From assembly GCA_030150505.1 (NCBI GenBank), contig JASLFS010000001.1, positions 62,001 through 126,000 on the forward strand: 64,000 bases of DNA, read 5' to 3'. Position numbers and translations under genes: made by a program. A model generated the notes under the pieces. It was given only the letters and a program-made list of their open reading frames with translations. It ran no database searches and was not told where the DNA came from. Each line of letters opens with the position of its first letter. Within the stretch, counting starts at the first letter, position 1. This document shows positions 17,418 to 25,297 of the stretch, one piece after another. Source of the stretch: Vitreoscilla sp. GTDB taxonomy: Bacteria > Pseudomonadota > Gammaproteobacteria > Burkholderiales > Neisseriaceae.

Positions 17418-19139
17418 TTATGGGCATTTTAAGCCAAGAACAGTGATGGTGTTGCCATCCGTGGCTTTGACCGTTAAGTAAAAATCACCCAGTGCCACTT
17501 TATCGCCTTCTGTTGGCGGAGAAAGTAAGCGCTTCTTAACCAGTTTTGCAGCGGTTAAAGTTTTATCTTCTTCTGATAATGGCATGCCATAAATTGTGGC
17601 TAAATCCATCATTGAGCTATTAGGATCAATATTGAATTCACCAAAGAAGCTGGCATTGATTCCCATATCATCCATGCTGTAGTCAAAAATCATCGCAAGT
17701 TTTTCAACTAATTTTTCAGGAACGTAATACCAAACATGGTCAGATGCTTGTAGGATTGTTTGGGTATTAATTCTCATTAAATTTCCATCTCGTACCAAAG
17801 CAAAACAGCGAATATGCAAAGAATCAAGGTGTTTACCAACATCATCAGGGTGTCTACCACAAGCGTCTGAGCCTTCGTTGACGCAATATTCTTGTAATGG
17901 CACCACTGCTTTTTCACCTACCCAAATATCTTTGGAATTGATGGGCTCATGTTTGGGTGGTAATTCTACTTTGCACAGCTTTGCCATAGGCGCAATGGTT
18001 GCCCCTTGGATTAATAAAGAAATTAATACGATGGTAAAGCCAATATCAAACATCAAAGTTGAGCCTTCAACACCCATCATCACAGGTAAAATGGCCAAAG
18101 TAACTGGAACTGCACCGCGTAAACCAACCCAGCTAATAAAGGCAACTTCATTTTTTGGGAAATTAAACCATTTCAAACCGCTGATAACAGCGAGTGGGCG
18201 AGCCACTAAGGTGAGGAAAATAGAAATCAAAATGGCATATGTTGCATTATCCAATAAGCGCTCTGGTGTAACCAATAAGCCCAAGATTAAGAACATAACA
18301 GCTTGAGCAAGCCAAGCTAGGCCATCCATCACCCGCAAAACATGCTCAGTAGCATAGCTTTTTCGATTGCCAACCATAATGCCAGCTAGGTAAACGGCCA
18401 AGAAGCCACTACCGCCGATTAAGTTCGTGGCGGCAAAAGTGAGTAGCCCACCAGAAACAATTAGTAAGGCGTATAAACCTTCCGCAAGGTTGAGTTTTGA
18501 AACCAAGCGAGACAAAATCCAACCGCCAATGGCACCCAATAACAAGCCAAAACCGATTTGTTGGACGAGCATAATTAAGAAGCTAACAATTGATGCTTCT
18601 TCTGGGTGAAGGTTTAAGCCAATTAATGCCATTACCAGCAATATTGCCATGGGGTCATTGGCACCAGATTCAATTTCTAGTGTTGATTGAACACGGTCGT
18701 GTAAACGAACACCACTATTGCGTAATAGGCTAAATACAGCTGCTGCATCAGTTGAACCAACAATGGCAGCCATTAACAGCCCCATTTTCCAATCGACACC
18801 AAGCAAGAAGGTAATGAAAATACCTAAAATCAGTACCGTTGCAATCACTCCCCAGGAGGCGAGCAGTGCTGCTGGTTTTAAAGCAACTCGGAAGCTTGAG
18901 ATTCTGGTTCTCAAGCCACCATCTAATAGAATAATTGCCAAGGCTAATTGGCTAATTAATGTTGCCATGAAGAAGTTACTAAATTGTATACCACCAGGTC
19001 CATTTTCCCCTGCAAGCATGCCGACGAATAAGAACATTAGTAAGAGTGGTAAACCCAATCGCGCAGAAAGCGTAGATGCAAGGACACTAATAAATAGCAA
19101 AATGCCCATTAGCAAAAAAAGGGTATTGATTCCATCCAT
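17418..19139 (-). CDS. nhaP2: K+/H+ antiporter, NhaP2/CvrA type
   Basis: CPA1-family cation/proton antiporter. 573 aa from the ATG at 19139. A TTG six codons further upstream is possible but has no support. It has about 12 membrane helices in the first 400 residues, with SRLGLPLLLMFLFVGMLAGE and the family GSTDAAAVFSLL and ESGANDPMAI motifs (the Asp of the ND pair is the ion site). A cytosolic TrkA-C/RCK-like part (about 400-490) and a CorC-HlyC-like tail follow. The close match to E. coli CvrA suggests potassium export and cell-volume or osmotic control. Confidence 0.9.
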   Translation of the reverse strand: MDGINTLFLLMGILLFISVLASTLSARLGLPLLLMFLFVGMLAGENGPGGIQFSNFFMATLISQLALAIILLDGGLRTRISSFRVALKPAALLASWGVIATVLILGIFITFLLGVDWKMGLLMAAIVGSTDAAAVFSLLRNSGVRLHDRVQSTLEIESGANDPMAILLVMALIGLNLHPEEASIVSFLIMLVQQIGFGLLLGAIGGWILSRLVSKLNLAEGLYALLIVSGGLLTFAATNLIGGSGFLAVYLAGIMVGNRKSYATEHVLRVMDGLAWLAQAVMFLILGLLVTPERLLDNATYAILISIFLTLVARPLAVISGLKWFNFPKNEVAFISWVGLRGAVPVTLAILPVMMGVEGSTLMFDIGFTIVLISLLIQGATIAPMAKLCKVELPPKHEPINSKDIWVGEKAVVPLQEYCVNEGSDACGRHPDDVGKHLDSLHIRCFALVRDGNLMRINTQTILQASDHVWYYVPEKLVEKLAMIFDYSMDDMGINASFFGEFNIDPNSSMMDLATIYGMPLSEEDKTLTAAKLVKKRLLSPPTEGDKVALGDFYLTVKATDGNTITVLGLKCP

Positions 19140-19266
19140 GTGAGAATTTGCCCCCAAAAAAAGTAATTAATATTATTTTCTAGCGGGTAATTTTAACATA
19201 AGCCTGCATAGGTAAGTAATTGAGAAATCAAAATGTATGTGAAATGAATTAATTATTTGTATGTAA

Positions 19267-19298
19267 AAAAAGCCCTGATTATTTAATCAGGGCTTTTT
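19267..19298 (-). terminator. Intrinsic terminator of the small lipoprotein gene
   Basis: 14-bp stem with 4-base loop: AAAAAGCCCTGATT at 19267-19280 and its complement at 19285-19298. The A-tract on the + strand gives the U-tract on the minus transcript; it could act both ways. Confidence 0.85.
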
Positions 19299-19316
19299 GA
19301 GAATATATATTTTACA

Positions 19317-19520
19317 TTATTTGATTTGGCTACCAATCACACCACCTAGGGCAGCTCCGCCTAACGTAGCGCCAGTATCTCCACCGAGTACATTACCAGC
19401 AACACCACCAACAGCAACGCCAACAGCTGTGTTTCTTTGTTGGTTAGTCATGCCATTTGTACAGCCAAATAAAGAAGCAGTTACCAAAGCTACAGCAAGG
19501 TATTTTGTCATTGATTTCAT
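19317..19520 (-). CDS. Glycine-zipper (OsmB-like) lipoprotein
   Basis: 67 aa from the ATG at 19520, which has GGAGA 5 bases upstream. Lipoprotein signal peptide with lipobox LFGC (Cys20). The mature part is almost entirely a glycine zipper: repeated GVAVGGVAGN and GGAALGGVIGSQ form a two-helix hairpin typical of OsmB/YMGG/SlyB-type envelope proteins. Probably sits in the outer membrane, with a stress or envelope-integrity role. It follows exbD by 107 bases and may have its own promoter. Confidence 0.82.
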   Translation of the reverse strand: MKSMTKYLAVALVTASLFGCTNGMTNQQRNTAVGVAVGGVAGNVLGGDTGATLGGAALGGVIGSQIK

Positions 19521-19550
19521 ACTTATCTCCCAACAAATAGTGTTTTGTTT

Positions 19551-19569
19551 TCGAATGATTATCTTAATT
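19551..19569 (-). promoter_or_regulatory. Weak Fur-box candidate upstream of lipoprotein gene
   Basis: TCGAATGATTATCTTAATT matches 13 of 19 positions of the Fur consensus, including an unbroken TGATTATC core. It lies 30 bases upstream of the lipoprotein start and next to the tonB-exbBD operon. Confidence 0.3.
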
Positions 19570-19627
19570 GCCAAATAGTATAGCGCAATACACTGTATGG
19601 TTTCGTTAAGAAATGACAAGTTCTTGT

Positions 19628-20041
19628 TTAATGATTTGGCTCAGTTACAAAGCCTACTTTGCTTAATCCTGATTCTTGAGCTGATGCCAATGCTTGCGCA
19701 ACAAACTTATAAGGTACGGCTTCGTCAGATGCAATGGCAATTACGGTATCAGGGTCTTCAGTTGCTGTGTTTTTGAATTCTTTGGTTAATGCTTCCAATG
19801 TATATTCGTTTTCACCTAAAAAATATTTGCCATCCGAAGTAATGGATAAGCGCAACGGTTTAGGTGGTTCAGCTTGTTCTTCGGTATTGGCTTGTGGCAA
19901 TTGTAATGGAATGGAATGTGTTAATACTGGCATGGTAATCATGAAAACAATTAACAAAACCAACATCACATCTACAAGAGGTGTGACGTTAATTTCTGCC
20001 ATGGGTGCATCATCATGCTCACTAAATGAACCAAAAGACAT
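19628..20041 (-). CDS. exbD: TonB-system energy transducer ExbD
   Basis: Inner-membrane component that uses the proton motive force with ExbB to energise TonB. 137 aa. A short cytosolic N-terminus, one membrane helix and a periplasmic domain. The proton-carrying Asp (D24) lies in INVTPLVDVMLVLLIVF. Last gene of tonB-exbB-exbD, 3 bases after exbB. Confidence 0.93.
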   Translation of the reverse strand: MSFGSFSEHDDAPMAEINVTPLVDVMLVLLIVFMITMPVLTHSIPLQLPQANTEEQAEPPKPLRLSITSDGKYFLGENEYTLEALTKEFKNTATEDPDTVIAIASDEAVPYKFVAQALASAQESGLSKVGFVTEPNH

Positions 20042-20044
20042 TGT

Positions 20045-20716
20045 TTACTCCTGATCGTTGACCGGATTGTTTAATAGTTGGGCGTGCAAATCATGTGCAT
20101 ATGCATCTAAATCTTGGCGCATATTTTTATTGAGGCGAACCAATGCGTTGTAAGCTAAAACAGCAGGAATCGCTACAAATAACCCAGCGGCGGTTGCTAC
20201 AAGTGCTTCACCAATAGGCTCTGCGACAGCAGCAATGGTTACCATACCAGCAGTGCCGATGTTTAATAAAGCATGATAAATGCCCCATACGGTACCAAAT
20301 AAGCCAATAAATGGAGCAGTTGCGCCGATAGAAGCTAAGGCTGTTAAGCCACTTTCAAATGGGCGCAGAGCTTGATCCATGCCTTTGCGAATGTGGCGAG
20401 TTAGGTAATCATTGCGTGGCATAGCTGCTGCCAAGCTTTTGCCTTTTTTATCAGAATAAGTGCGATTAGCAAGTAGTGCCACTTCTGTCATTGAGGCAAT
20501 AGGTGAGTGAATATTGGCAATTTTCTTTTCGGCCTCAAGTAAGCTTGATGCATTCCAAAAGGCTTTTTGTGCCATTTTGTTGGTTTTTTTGGCCTTCATC
20601 ATGGTGCATGATCGGATAATGAGAACACACCAAGAAATGACGCTCATTAGAATAAGCAATAAAAAAACACCAATTAGGACAGGATCACCTTGTTTAAATA
20701 CGATACCTAGATTCAT
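20045..20716 (-). CDS. exbB: TonB-system proton channel subunit ExbB
   Basis: MotA/TolQ/ExbB proton-channel protein. 223 aa, three membrane helices. The conserved region LASIGATAPFIGLFGTVWGI leads into helix 2 and AEPIGEALVATAAGLFVAIPAV is helix 3. It pairs with ExbD in the 5:2 motor. 48 bases after tonB. Confidence 0.94.
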   Translation of the reverse strand: MNLGIVFKQGDPVLIGVFLLLILMSVISWCVLIIRSCTMMKAKKTNKMAQKAFWNASSLLEAEKKIANIHSPIASMTEVALLANRTYSDKKGKSLAAAMPRNDYLTRHIRKGMDQALRPFESGLTALASIGATAPFIGLFGTVWGIYHALLNIGTAGMVTIAAVAEPIGEALVATAAGLFVAIPAVLAYNALVRLNKNMRQDLDAYAHDLHAQLLNNPVNDQE

Positions 20717-20764
20717 AATTTCACCAGTTTAAAAACTTAACAATGTTATTAATTAATATTTAAT

Positions 20765-21547
20765 CTATCGGTTTTTGAGGTTAAACACGACAGGGAATGT
20801 ATAGTTTGCAGCAATTGGCTGGCCATTTTCCATGGCTGGCGTGAAGCGGTAGTATTGCTCTACTGCTTTTTTTGCTGCTCGGTCTAATCTTGAGTGGCCG
20901 CTTGATTTTTCAACGCGAACATTACTCGGTTTGCCATTTGGCTGTACAACCACAAACATGCGCACGGTACCTTCTTCTCCATTTTCTAAAGAAAGTGGTG
21001 GGTACTGTGGTTTTGGATTATTTAAGTATCCACCAGGTTTTCTGGAACCAGTATTGCCACCGCCAGAAGGTGCTGATGTATTGTCGCTGCCTTTGTTGTT
21101 ACCAGCGCTTGTACCTTGACCATTATTATTGTCTTTATTGGGCGTATTGTTACTTGTGTTTGTTGCTTGCGTATTTCTTGCTGGCTCTGTTGTTGCTTTG
21201 GTATTGCTATCATTATTGGTGGCAACCGGTGTGGTTGCTTTGTTTGTTTTGGTGACTGTCACATCGGGTTCTTTTGCCGGTTTTTTCTGTGTTTTGGTTA
21301 CCGGTTTTTTGTGCTCAACCTTTTTTTCATGCTTTGGTTGTGATTTTGGCGCACTGTCACTTTGCAAAGCTTGAGTTTGACTCAAGGCTTCGCCTGATGG
21401 GATGTCGACAAACATTAATGCAGATTGGTCTACATTGAGTTTAGCATCTTGTTTATTGTCAAATAAGCTATACGCAATAATTCCAGTATGGATGGCGATA
21501 ACGCTGACAATAATGATGTATGAAAAGGGGCTATTTGTTTTATTCAT
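20765..21547 (-). CDS. tonB: Energy transducer TonB
   Basis: Transmits ExbBD energy to outer-membrane iron receptors. 260 aa from the ATG at 21547. N-terminal anchor (about 9-29), a Lys/Pro-rich stretch (about 65-95, PKHEKKVEHKKPVTK), then an unusually long Asn/Thr/Gly-rich linker of about 70 residues. The TonB C-terminal domain (about 170-260) has EEGTVRMFVVVQPNGKPSNV. The gene order tonB-exbB-exbD is the neisserial one. A Fur-like site lies just upstream. The linker is low-complexity and probably variable between strains. Confidence 0.93.
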   Translation of the reverse strand: MNKTNSPFSYIIIVSVIAIHTGIIAYSLFDNKQDAKLNVDQSALMFVDIPSGEALSQTQALQSDSAPKSQPKHEKKVEHKKPVTKTQKKPAKEPDVTVTKTNKATTPVATNNDSNTKATTEPARNTQATNTSNNTPNKDNNNGQGTSAGNNKGSDNTSAPSGGGNTGSRKPGGYLNNPKPQYPPLSLENGEEGTVRMFVVVQPNGKPSNVRVEKSSGHSRLDRAAKKAVEQYYRFTPAMENGQPIAANYTFPVVFNLKNR

Positions 21548-21562
21548 GATTACATTATTAAT

Positions 21563-21581
21563 ATAAATGATAATCCATATC
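21563..21581 (-). promoter_or_regulatory. Fur-box candidate upstream of tonB
   Basis: ATAAATGATAATCCATATC matches 14 of 19 bases of GATAATGATAATCATTATC, with the whole core AATGATAATC intact. It begins 16 bases upstream of the tonB ATG, as expected for iron repression of tonB-exbBD. Confidence 0.6.
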
Positions 21582-21725
21582 AATTGCAAGTGAGTGCGAT
21601 TGTACGCTATTTTTTTTAAGTTGTGCTAGTTATCTGTGCAATATTATTAAAAAATTATCAACTAATTGCTTGTAAATCGAATGTTTGCTACTTTAGAATA
21701 AAATTTTCATGCCAAAGTTTTAAAT

Positions 21726-22367
21726 ATGACTTTTGACCAGTGGTTTCTATTTGTTTTCACAACATTCTTTATTTCTGCTTCTCCAGGTCCCAATATGTTA
21801 TTGGCGTTTCAATTTGGTATTAATTATGGTGTTAAAAAAACCATTTATACTTTATTGGGTTTAAGTACGGGTTTATTGATTTTATTGGGCATATCAGGTT
21901 TAGCAGTTTCTTTCTTAAGCCATACTTTTCCAATGGTATTTGAATTGGCTAAATTGCTTGGTGCTGCTTATTTATTGTACTTGGCTTATCATTCTTGGCA
22001 AAGCCAGTCTCATTCTTTGGAAGGGGGCAATATTCGAATTGTGCCATCTAAGTCACGTTTGTACAGAACAGGCTTGAGTGTGGCATTGTCTAATCCGAAA
22101 GCCATTTTATTTTTTGCGGCTTTTTTCCCGAAATTTATTAACACAGAAGGCAGCATTGCCAATCAATATATGATTTTAATCGTGAGTTTCTTTATGATAG
22201 AAACTTTGTGGCAATGCATTTATACCTTTAGCGGAAAAATTTTATCTGCATGGTTACAGCAGGGAAATCGTTTACGATGGTTAAATCGTATTTGCGGTAT
22301 TTTATTTGCCATTATTGCGATTAGCTTGATTGTTGATGGCATGAAAACAATCATGCAAGCGTTTTAG
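21726..22367 (+). CDS. LysE/RhtB-family amino-acid exporter
   Basis: 213 aa, about six membrane helices. The N-terminal family motif FFISASPGPNMLLAFQFGINYG is unmistakable, followed by KLLGAAYLLYLAYHSW and SNPKAILFFAAFFP. Exports an amino acid or derivative (homoserine, threonine or similar); the substrate cannot be told. The stop overlaps the convergent recJ stop by 4 bases. The end contains a 10/12 DUS (22366-22375). Confidence 0.88.
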   Translation: MTFDQWFLFVFTTFFISASPGPNMLLAFQFGINYGVKKTIYTLLGLSTGLLILLGISGLAVSFLSHTFPMVFELAKLLGAAYLLYLAYHSWQSQSHSLEGGNIRIVPSKSRLYRTGLSVALSNPKAILFFAAFFPKFINTEGSIANQYMILIVSFFMIETLWQCIYTFSGKILSAWLQQGNRLRWLNRICGILFAIIAISLIVDGMKTIMQAF

Positions 22368-24058
22368 GCTGCCTGCCAAAAATCAATGTACAGTTGTAGC
22401 TCAACATTGTTCCGCCATTCATTAACCACTGGGCGATAAACAATGTGAATGTTTTCAGGAAGCTCTTCTGTGCAACGGAAAATCATGGCTTCATAAATCT
22501 TCCCATTGCGATATAGCCCAACTTTTTTATGATTAACACCCACTAACCGTTGCCATGCTACTTGGAAGACATCTTGAAAGCAGGGTGCATTAAATCCTTG
22601 GCCCCAGATCGGTTCAGCTAAAGCTTGCGCTTGGGTTAACGTAATATCTGCGGATTCTAAACTACCATCCGTTACAAATGTTTGAGTTAGGTCTTCTTGG
22701 CTAATTTCTTCTGCCATCACTTTTTCAAAGGCTTCCTGAAAGGCTGTGATGTTATTCTCTAAAATGCTTAAACCAGCGGCCATGGCATGTCCACCAAATT
22801 TGATAATCAAATCAGGATATCGTTTCGAAACTTTATCGAGCATGTCACGCAAATGTACGGTTGGAATAGAACGACCAGAGCCACGCCATTCGCCATTATC
22901 TGCTGGAGCAAAAACAATGGTTGGGCGGTAAAATTTTTCTTTTAGGCGAGAAGCGACGATGCCAACAACGCCTTGATGCCAGTCTTTTTGATAAACCACG
23001 ACTGAGCATTGATTTGGTTTTATTTCGACTTGCGGCAAATTCAGCGCTTGTTTTAGCATTGATTGCTCAATTTGTCGTCTATCTTGATTCAGTTCATCTA
23101 ATTGCTGTGCATAATGTGCGGCCAATTCATCGTTATCCGCTAATAAACACTGGATGCCCAAGCTCATATCATCTAAACGACCAGCTGCATTAATGCGAGG
23201 TCCAATGGCAAAACCTAAATCAAAGCTTTGTGCTTTACGGGAATCTCGCTTGGCAATCTGAAAAAGAGCTTTAAGCCCTGGGCTCATTTTTCCATGTTTG
23301 ATGCGTTTTAAACCATTGGCAACCAAAATACGGTTATTTTGATCCAATGGAACCACATCCGCTACCGTGCCTAAGGCAACTAAATCCAATAATTCACTTA
23401 AGTTAGGTTCGGGTTGCGTTTCCGAGAAAAAATCCATTTGGCGCAACTGAGCTCGCAGCGCCATGAGTACATAAAACATCACTCCAACCCCGGCTAAGGC
23501 TTTGCTTGGAAATGAGCAGCTTGGCTGATTGGGGTTAACAATGGTGCAGTTTGGCAATGTATCTGCAGGTAGGTGATGGTCAGTGACAATGACATGAATG
23601 CCCAAAGATTGAGCATGTTCAATACCAGCAAAGCTAGCGATGCCGTTATCAACAGTCATAATCAGTTTTGCCCCTTGTTGATGCGCAGCATCTACCAGTT
23701 CAGGGCTTAAGCCATAACCATGCTCAAAACGATTAGGAACAATGTAATCCACTATTGCTCCCATGCTTCGTAAACCTTTAATTCCAATTGCACAAGCCGT
23801 AGCGCCATCAGCATCATAGTCGGCAACAATCATAATTTTGTGCTGTTGTTGAATGGCAGGTATTAATTCTTGTGCCGCTTGTTCGCATTGGTCAAGTTGT
23901 TGGTAATGAAGTAAATGCTTAAAGCTGATATCAACTTGGCTGATTTGATCAATATTTCGAGCAGCATACAATCTAGCCATTAATGGAGGAATGCCGTTGT
24001 CGATTAAATGCTGGAAGGCTTCTTGATTAATAGAACGATTTTGAATGGTGGTTTGCAT
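22364..24058 (-). CDS. recJ: Single-stranded-DNA exonuclease RecJ
   Basis: 5'-3' ssDNA exonuclease in recombination and mismatch repair. 564 aa. DHH-family motifs: I (VADYDADGATA), II/III (TVDNGIAS) and IV (VIVTDHHLP). The DHHA1 motif is seen as FGGHAMAAGLSI, and an OB domain lies at the C-terminus. The ATG overlaps the stop of the upstream gene (TAATG), so the pair is translationally coupled. Confidence 0.95.
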   Translation of the reverse strand: MQTTIQNRSINQEAFQHLIDNGIPPLMARLYAARNIDQISQVDISFKHLLHYQQLDQCEQAAQELIPAIQQQHKIMIVADYDADGATACAIGIKGLRSMGAIVDYIVPNRFEHGYGLSPELVDAAHQQGAKLIMTVDNGIASFAGIEHAQSLGIHVIVTDHHLPADTLPNCTIVNPNQPSCSFPSKALAGVGVMFYVLMALRAQLRQMDFFSETQPEPNLSELLDLVALGTVADVVPLDQNNRILVANGLKRIKHGKMSPGLKALFQIAKRDSRKAQSFDLGFAIGPRINAAGRLDDMSLGIQCLLADNDELAAHYAQQLDELNQDRRQIEQSMLKQALNLPQVEIKPNQCSVVVYQKDWHQGVVGIVASRLKEKFYRPTIVFAPADNGEWRGSGRSIPTVHLRDMLDKVSKRYPDLIIKFGGHAMAAGLSILENNITAFQEAFEKVMAEEISQEDLTQTFVTDGSLESADITLTQAQALAEPIWGQGFNAPCFQDVFQVAWQRLVGVNHKKVGLYRNGKIYEAMIFRCTEELPENIHIVYRPVVNEWRNNVELQLYIDFWQAA

Positions 24059-25068
24059 TATATAAACTGACTAAAAGATGTTTTACGTTTCCAAAATGCA
24101 CGATGTGCTTTTGCTTTAATATGAGTGATTAGCCCCGGCTCGCCATTGGTAATAATGGTGGCACTTTTCACTTCTCCTGTTTGCAAGGCTTGCCAAATCG
24201 GCATAAAAAAGCGAGTTTCTAAATGATTCAGGCAATCTTGATAGCCCCAAATATCAGCGAACATGCTGGGCAGGAGTAAATCTTCAATGTTTAAAACAGT
24301 GACTTTATTTTGTGCCTCAGGCATTTCTTGGTGCAACCGTTGGTAAGCGGCAAAGTCATAAGGCATGGATTGTGTTAACGGATGATTATCTTGCAGCAAT
24401 AAGGAATCCGTTGCCAAAATCCCCATGTTTCGTTCTTGCCATGCCGATTGTTGCGGCATTAAATCCCGCCAGAACCAAATGCCATTGATTTCCATTTTAT
24501 GTGCTTTACGGCTTTGATTTACAGGATGAGTATTGAAGAACATCTGTACCTCCGCCTGTGTCCGCATGATTAAGCGGGCTTCTTCGCCAATTGGGCGAGA
24601 ATCACGGTCAATTTGTCCCAATGTTTCTGTAATAATGGGTGTTTCCCATTGTGGATGATTTGGGCAAGTGACTAACCATAAATCAGGTTGCCATGGATAA
24701 AACACCCAATGAAGGTCAGGTAAAAATTCTGTCAAAGAATCGCATAAGCTTTCTGCCTCTTCTTGCTGTAATTGTAAATTATGCCCTGCAATGAGATTGA
24801 TGCTATTCATCTCTAATTTTTGGATACATGGGCTAGCGAAGAAAGCGGGTGTTTGTGGCGAAATTTGTAAATCCTGTTTTGCGGTTGCCAATAAACTTTC
24901 ATGGCGGCGCAAATTCGCTTGTAATTCCGTTAGGCTAATCGGCACGCGCTGTGTCTGCCCAAAGCGAATCATGGCATCTAATGCTGGTGTGTTTAGATTG
25001 GATGGTTTTTGCCCGGTACTTTCAGTATGAGTCCATAGCAAACCAGGAATACAAAGTTGCAAATGCAT
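24058..25068 (-). CDS. RpfE-like conserved protein (COG4255 type)
   Basis: 336 aa from the ATG at 25068. Proteins of this kind sit next to recJ in many Beta- and Gammaproteobacteria; in Xanthomonas the neighbour is called rpfE. The function is not established, although database names invoke phosphoglycerate-mutase-like regulators. Visible features: an N-terminal strand MHLQLCIPGLLW, a central Trp-rich block (WVFYPWQPDLWLVTCPNHP), and NGIWFWRDLMPQ. No signal peptide or membrane helix. Overlaps recJ by a TAATG junction, so a DNA-metabolism link is possible but unproven. Confidence 0.7.
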   Translation of the reverse strand: MHLQLCIPGLLWTHTESTGQKPSNLNTPALDAMIRFGQTQRVPISLTELQANLRRHESLLATAKQDLQISPQTPAFFASPCIQKLEMNSINLIAGHNLQLQQEEAESLCDSLTEFLPDLHWVFYPWQPDLWLVTCPNHPQWETPIITETLGQIDRDSRPIGEEARLIMRTQAEVQMFFNTHPVNQSRKAHKMEINGIWFWRDLMPQQSAWQERNMGILATDSLLLQDNHPLTQSMPYDFAAYQRLHQEMPEAQNKVTVLNIEDLLLPSMFADIWGYQDCLNHLETRFFMPIWQALQTGEVKSATIITNGEPGLITHIKAKAHRAFWKRKTSFSQFI

Positions 25069-25202
25069 GATAAATGGCTTTAAAAAATAAAAACATGAAA
25101 CAACCATTTTACTACAAACTGCTCAAAAGGACTGAGTGCTTAATTTTTGATTTGATTTGATTTTTTAAAATCAAAATTAAGGATGATTTATCATGAATTT
25201 AA

Positions 25203-25250
25203 AAAGCCTATATTTTGCTGTGTGCTTTTCGCTGACAAAATATAGGCTTT
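25203..25250 (-). terminator. Terminator of the carnitine acyltransferase gene
   Basis: Perfect 15-bp arms (AAAGCCTATATTTTG at 25203-25217; complement at 25236-25250), 18-base loop. The minus transcript ends in a five-U run. Confidence 0.8.
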
Positions 25251-25297
25251 GGTTTGTGATGGGCAATCATGCCCTAAATGCTAAATAAACATTGCCT

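Noticed and set aside
17878..19143. Long + strand frames (142 and 141 codons)
   Set aside because: They lie antisense to the antiporter gene, have biased composition and no ribosome sites.
20872..21374. Several overlapping + strand frames rich in Cys, Leu and Tyr
   Set aside because: They are mirror translations of the low-complexity tonB linker.
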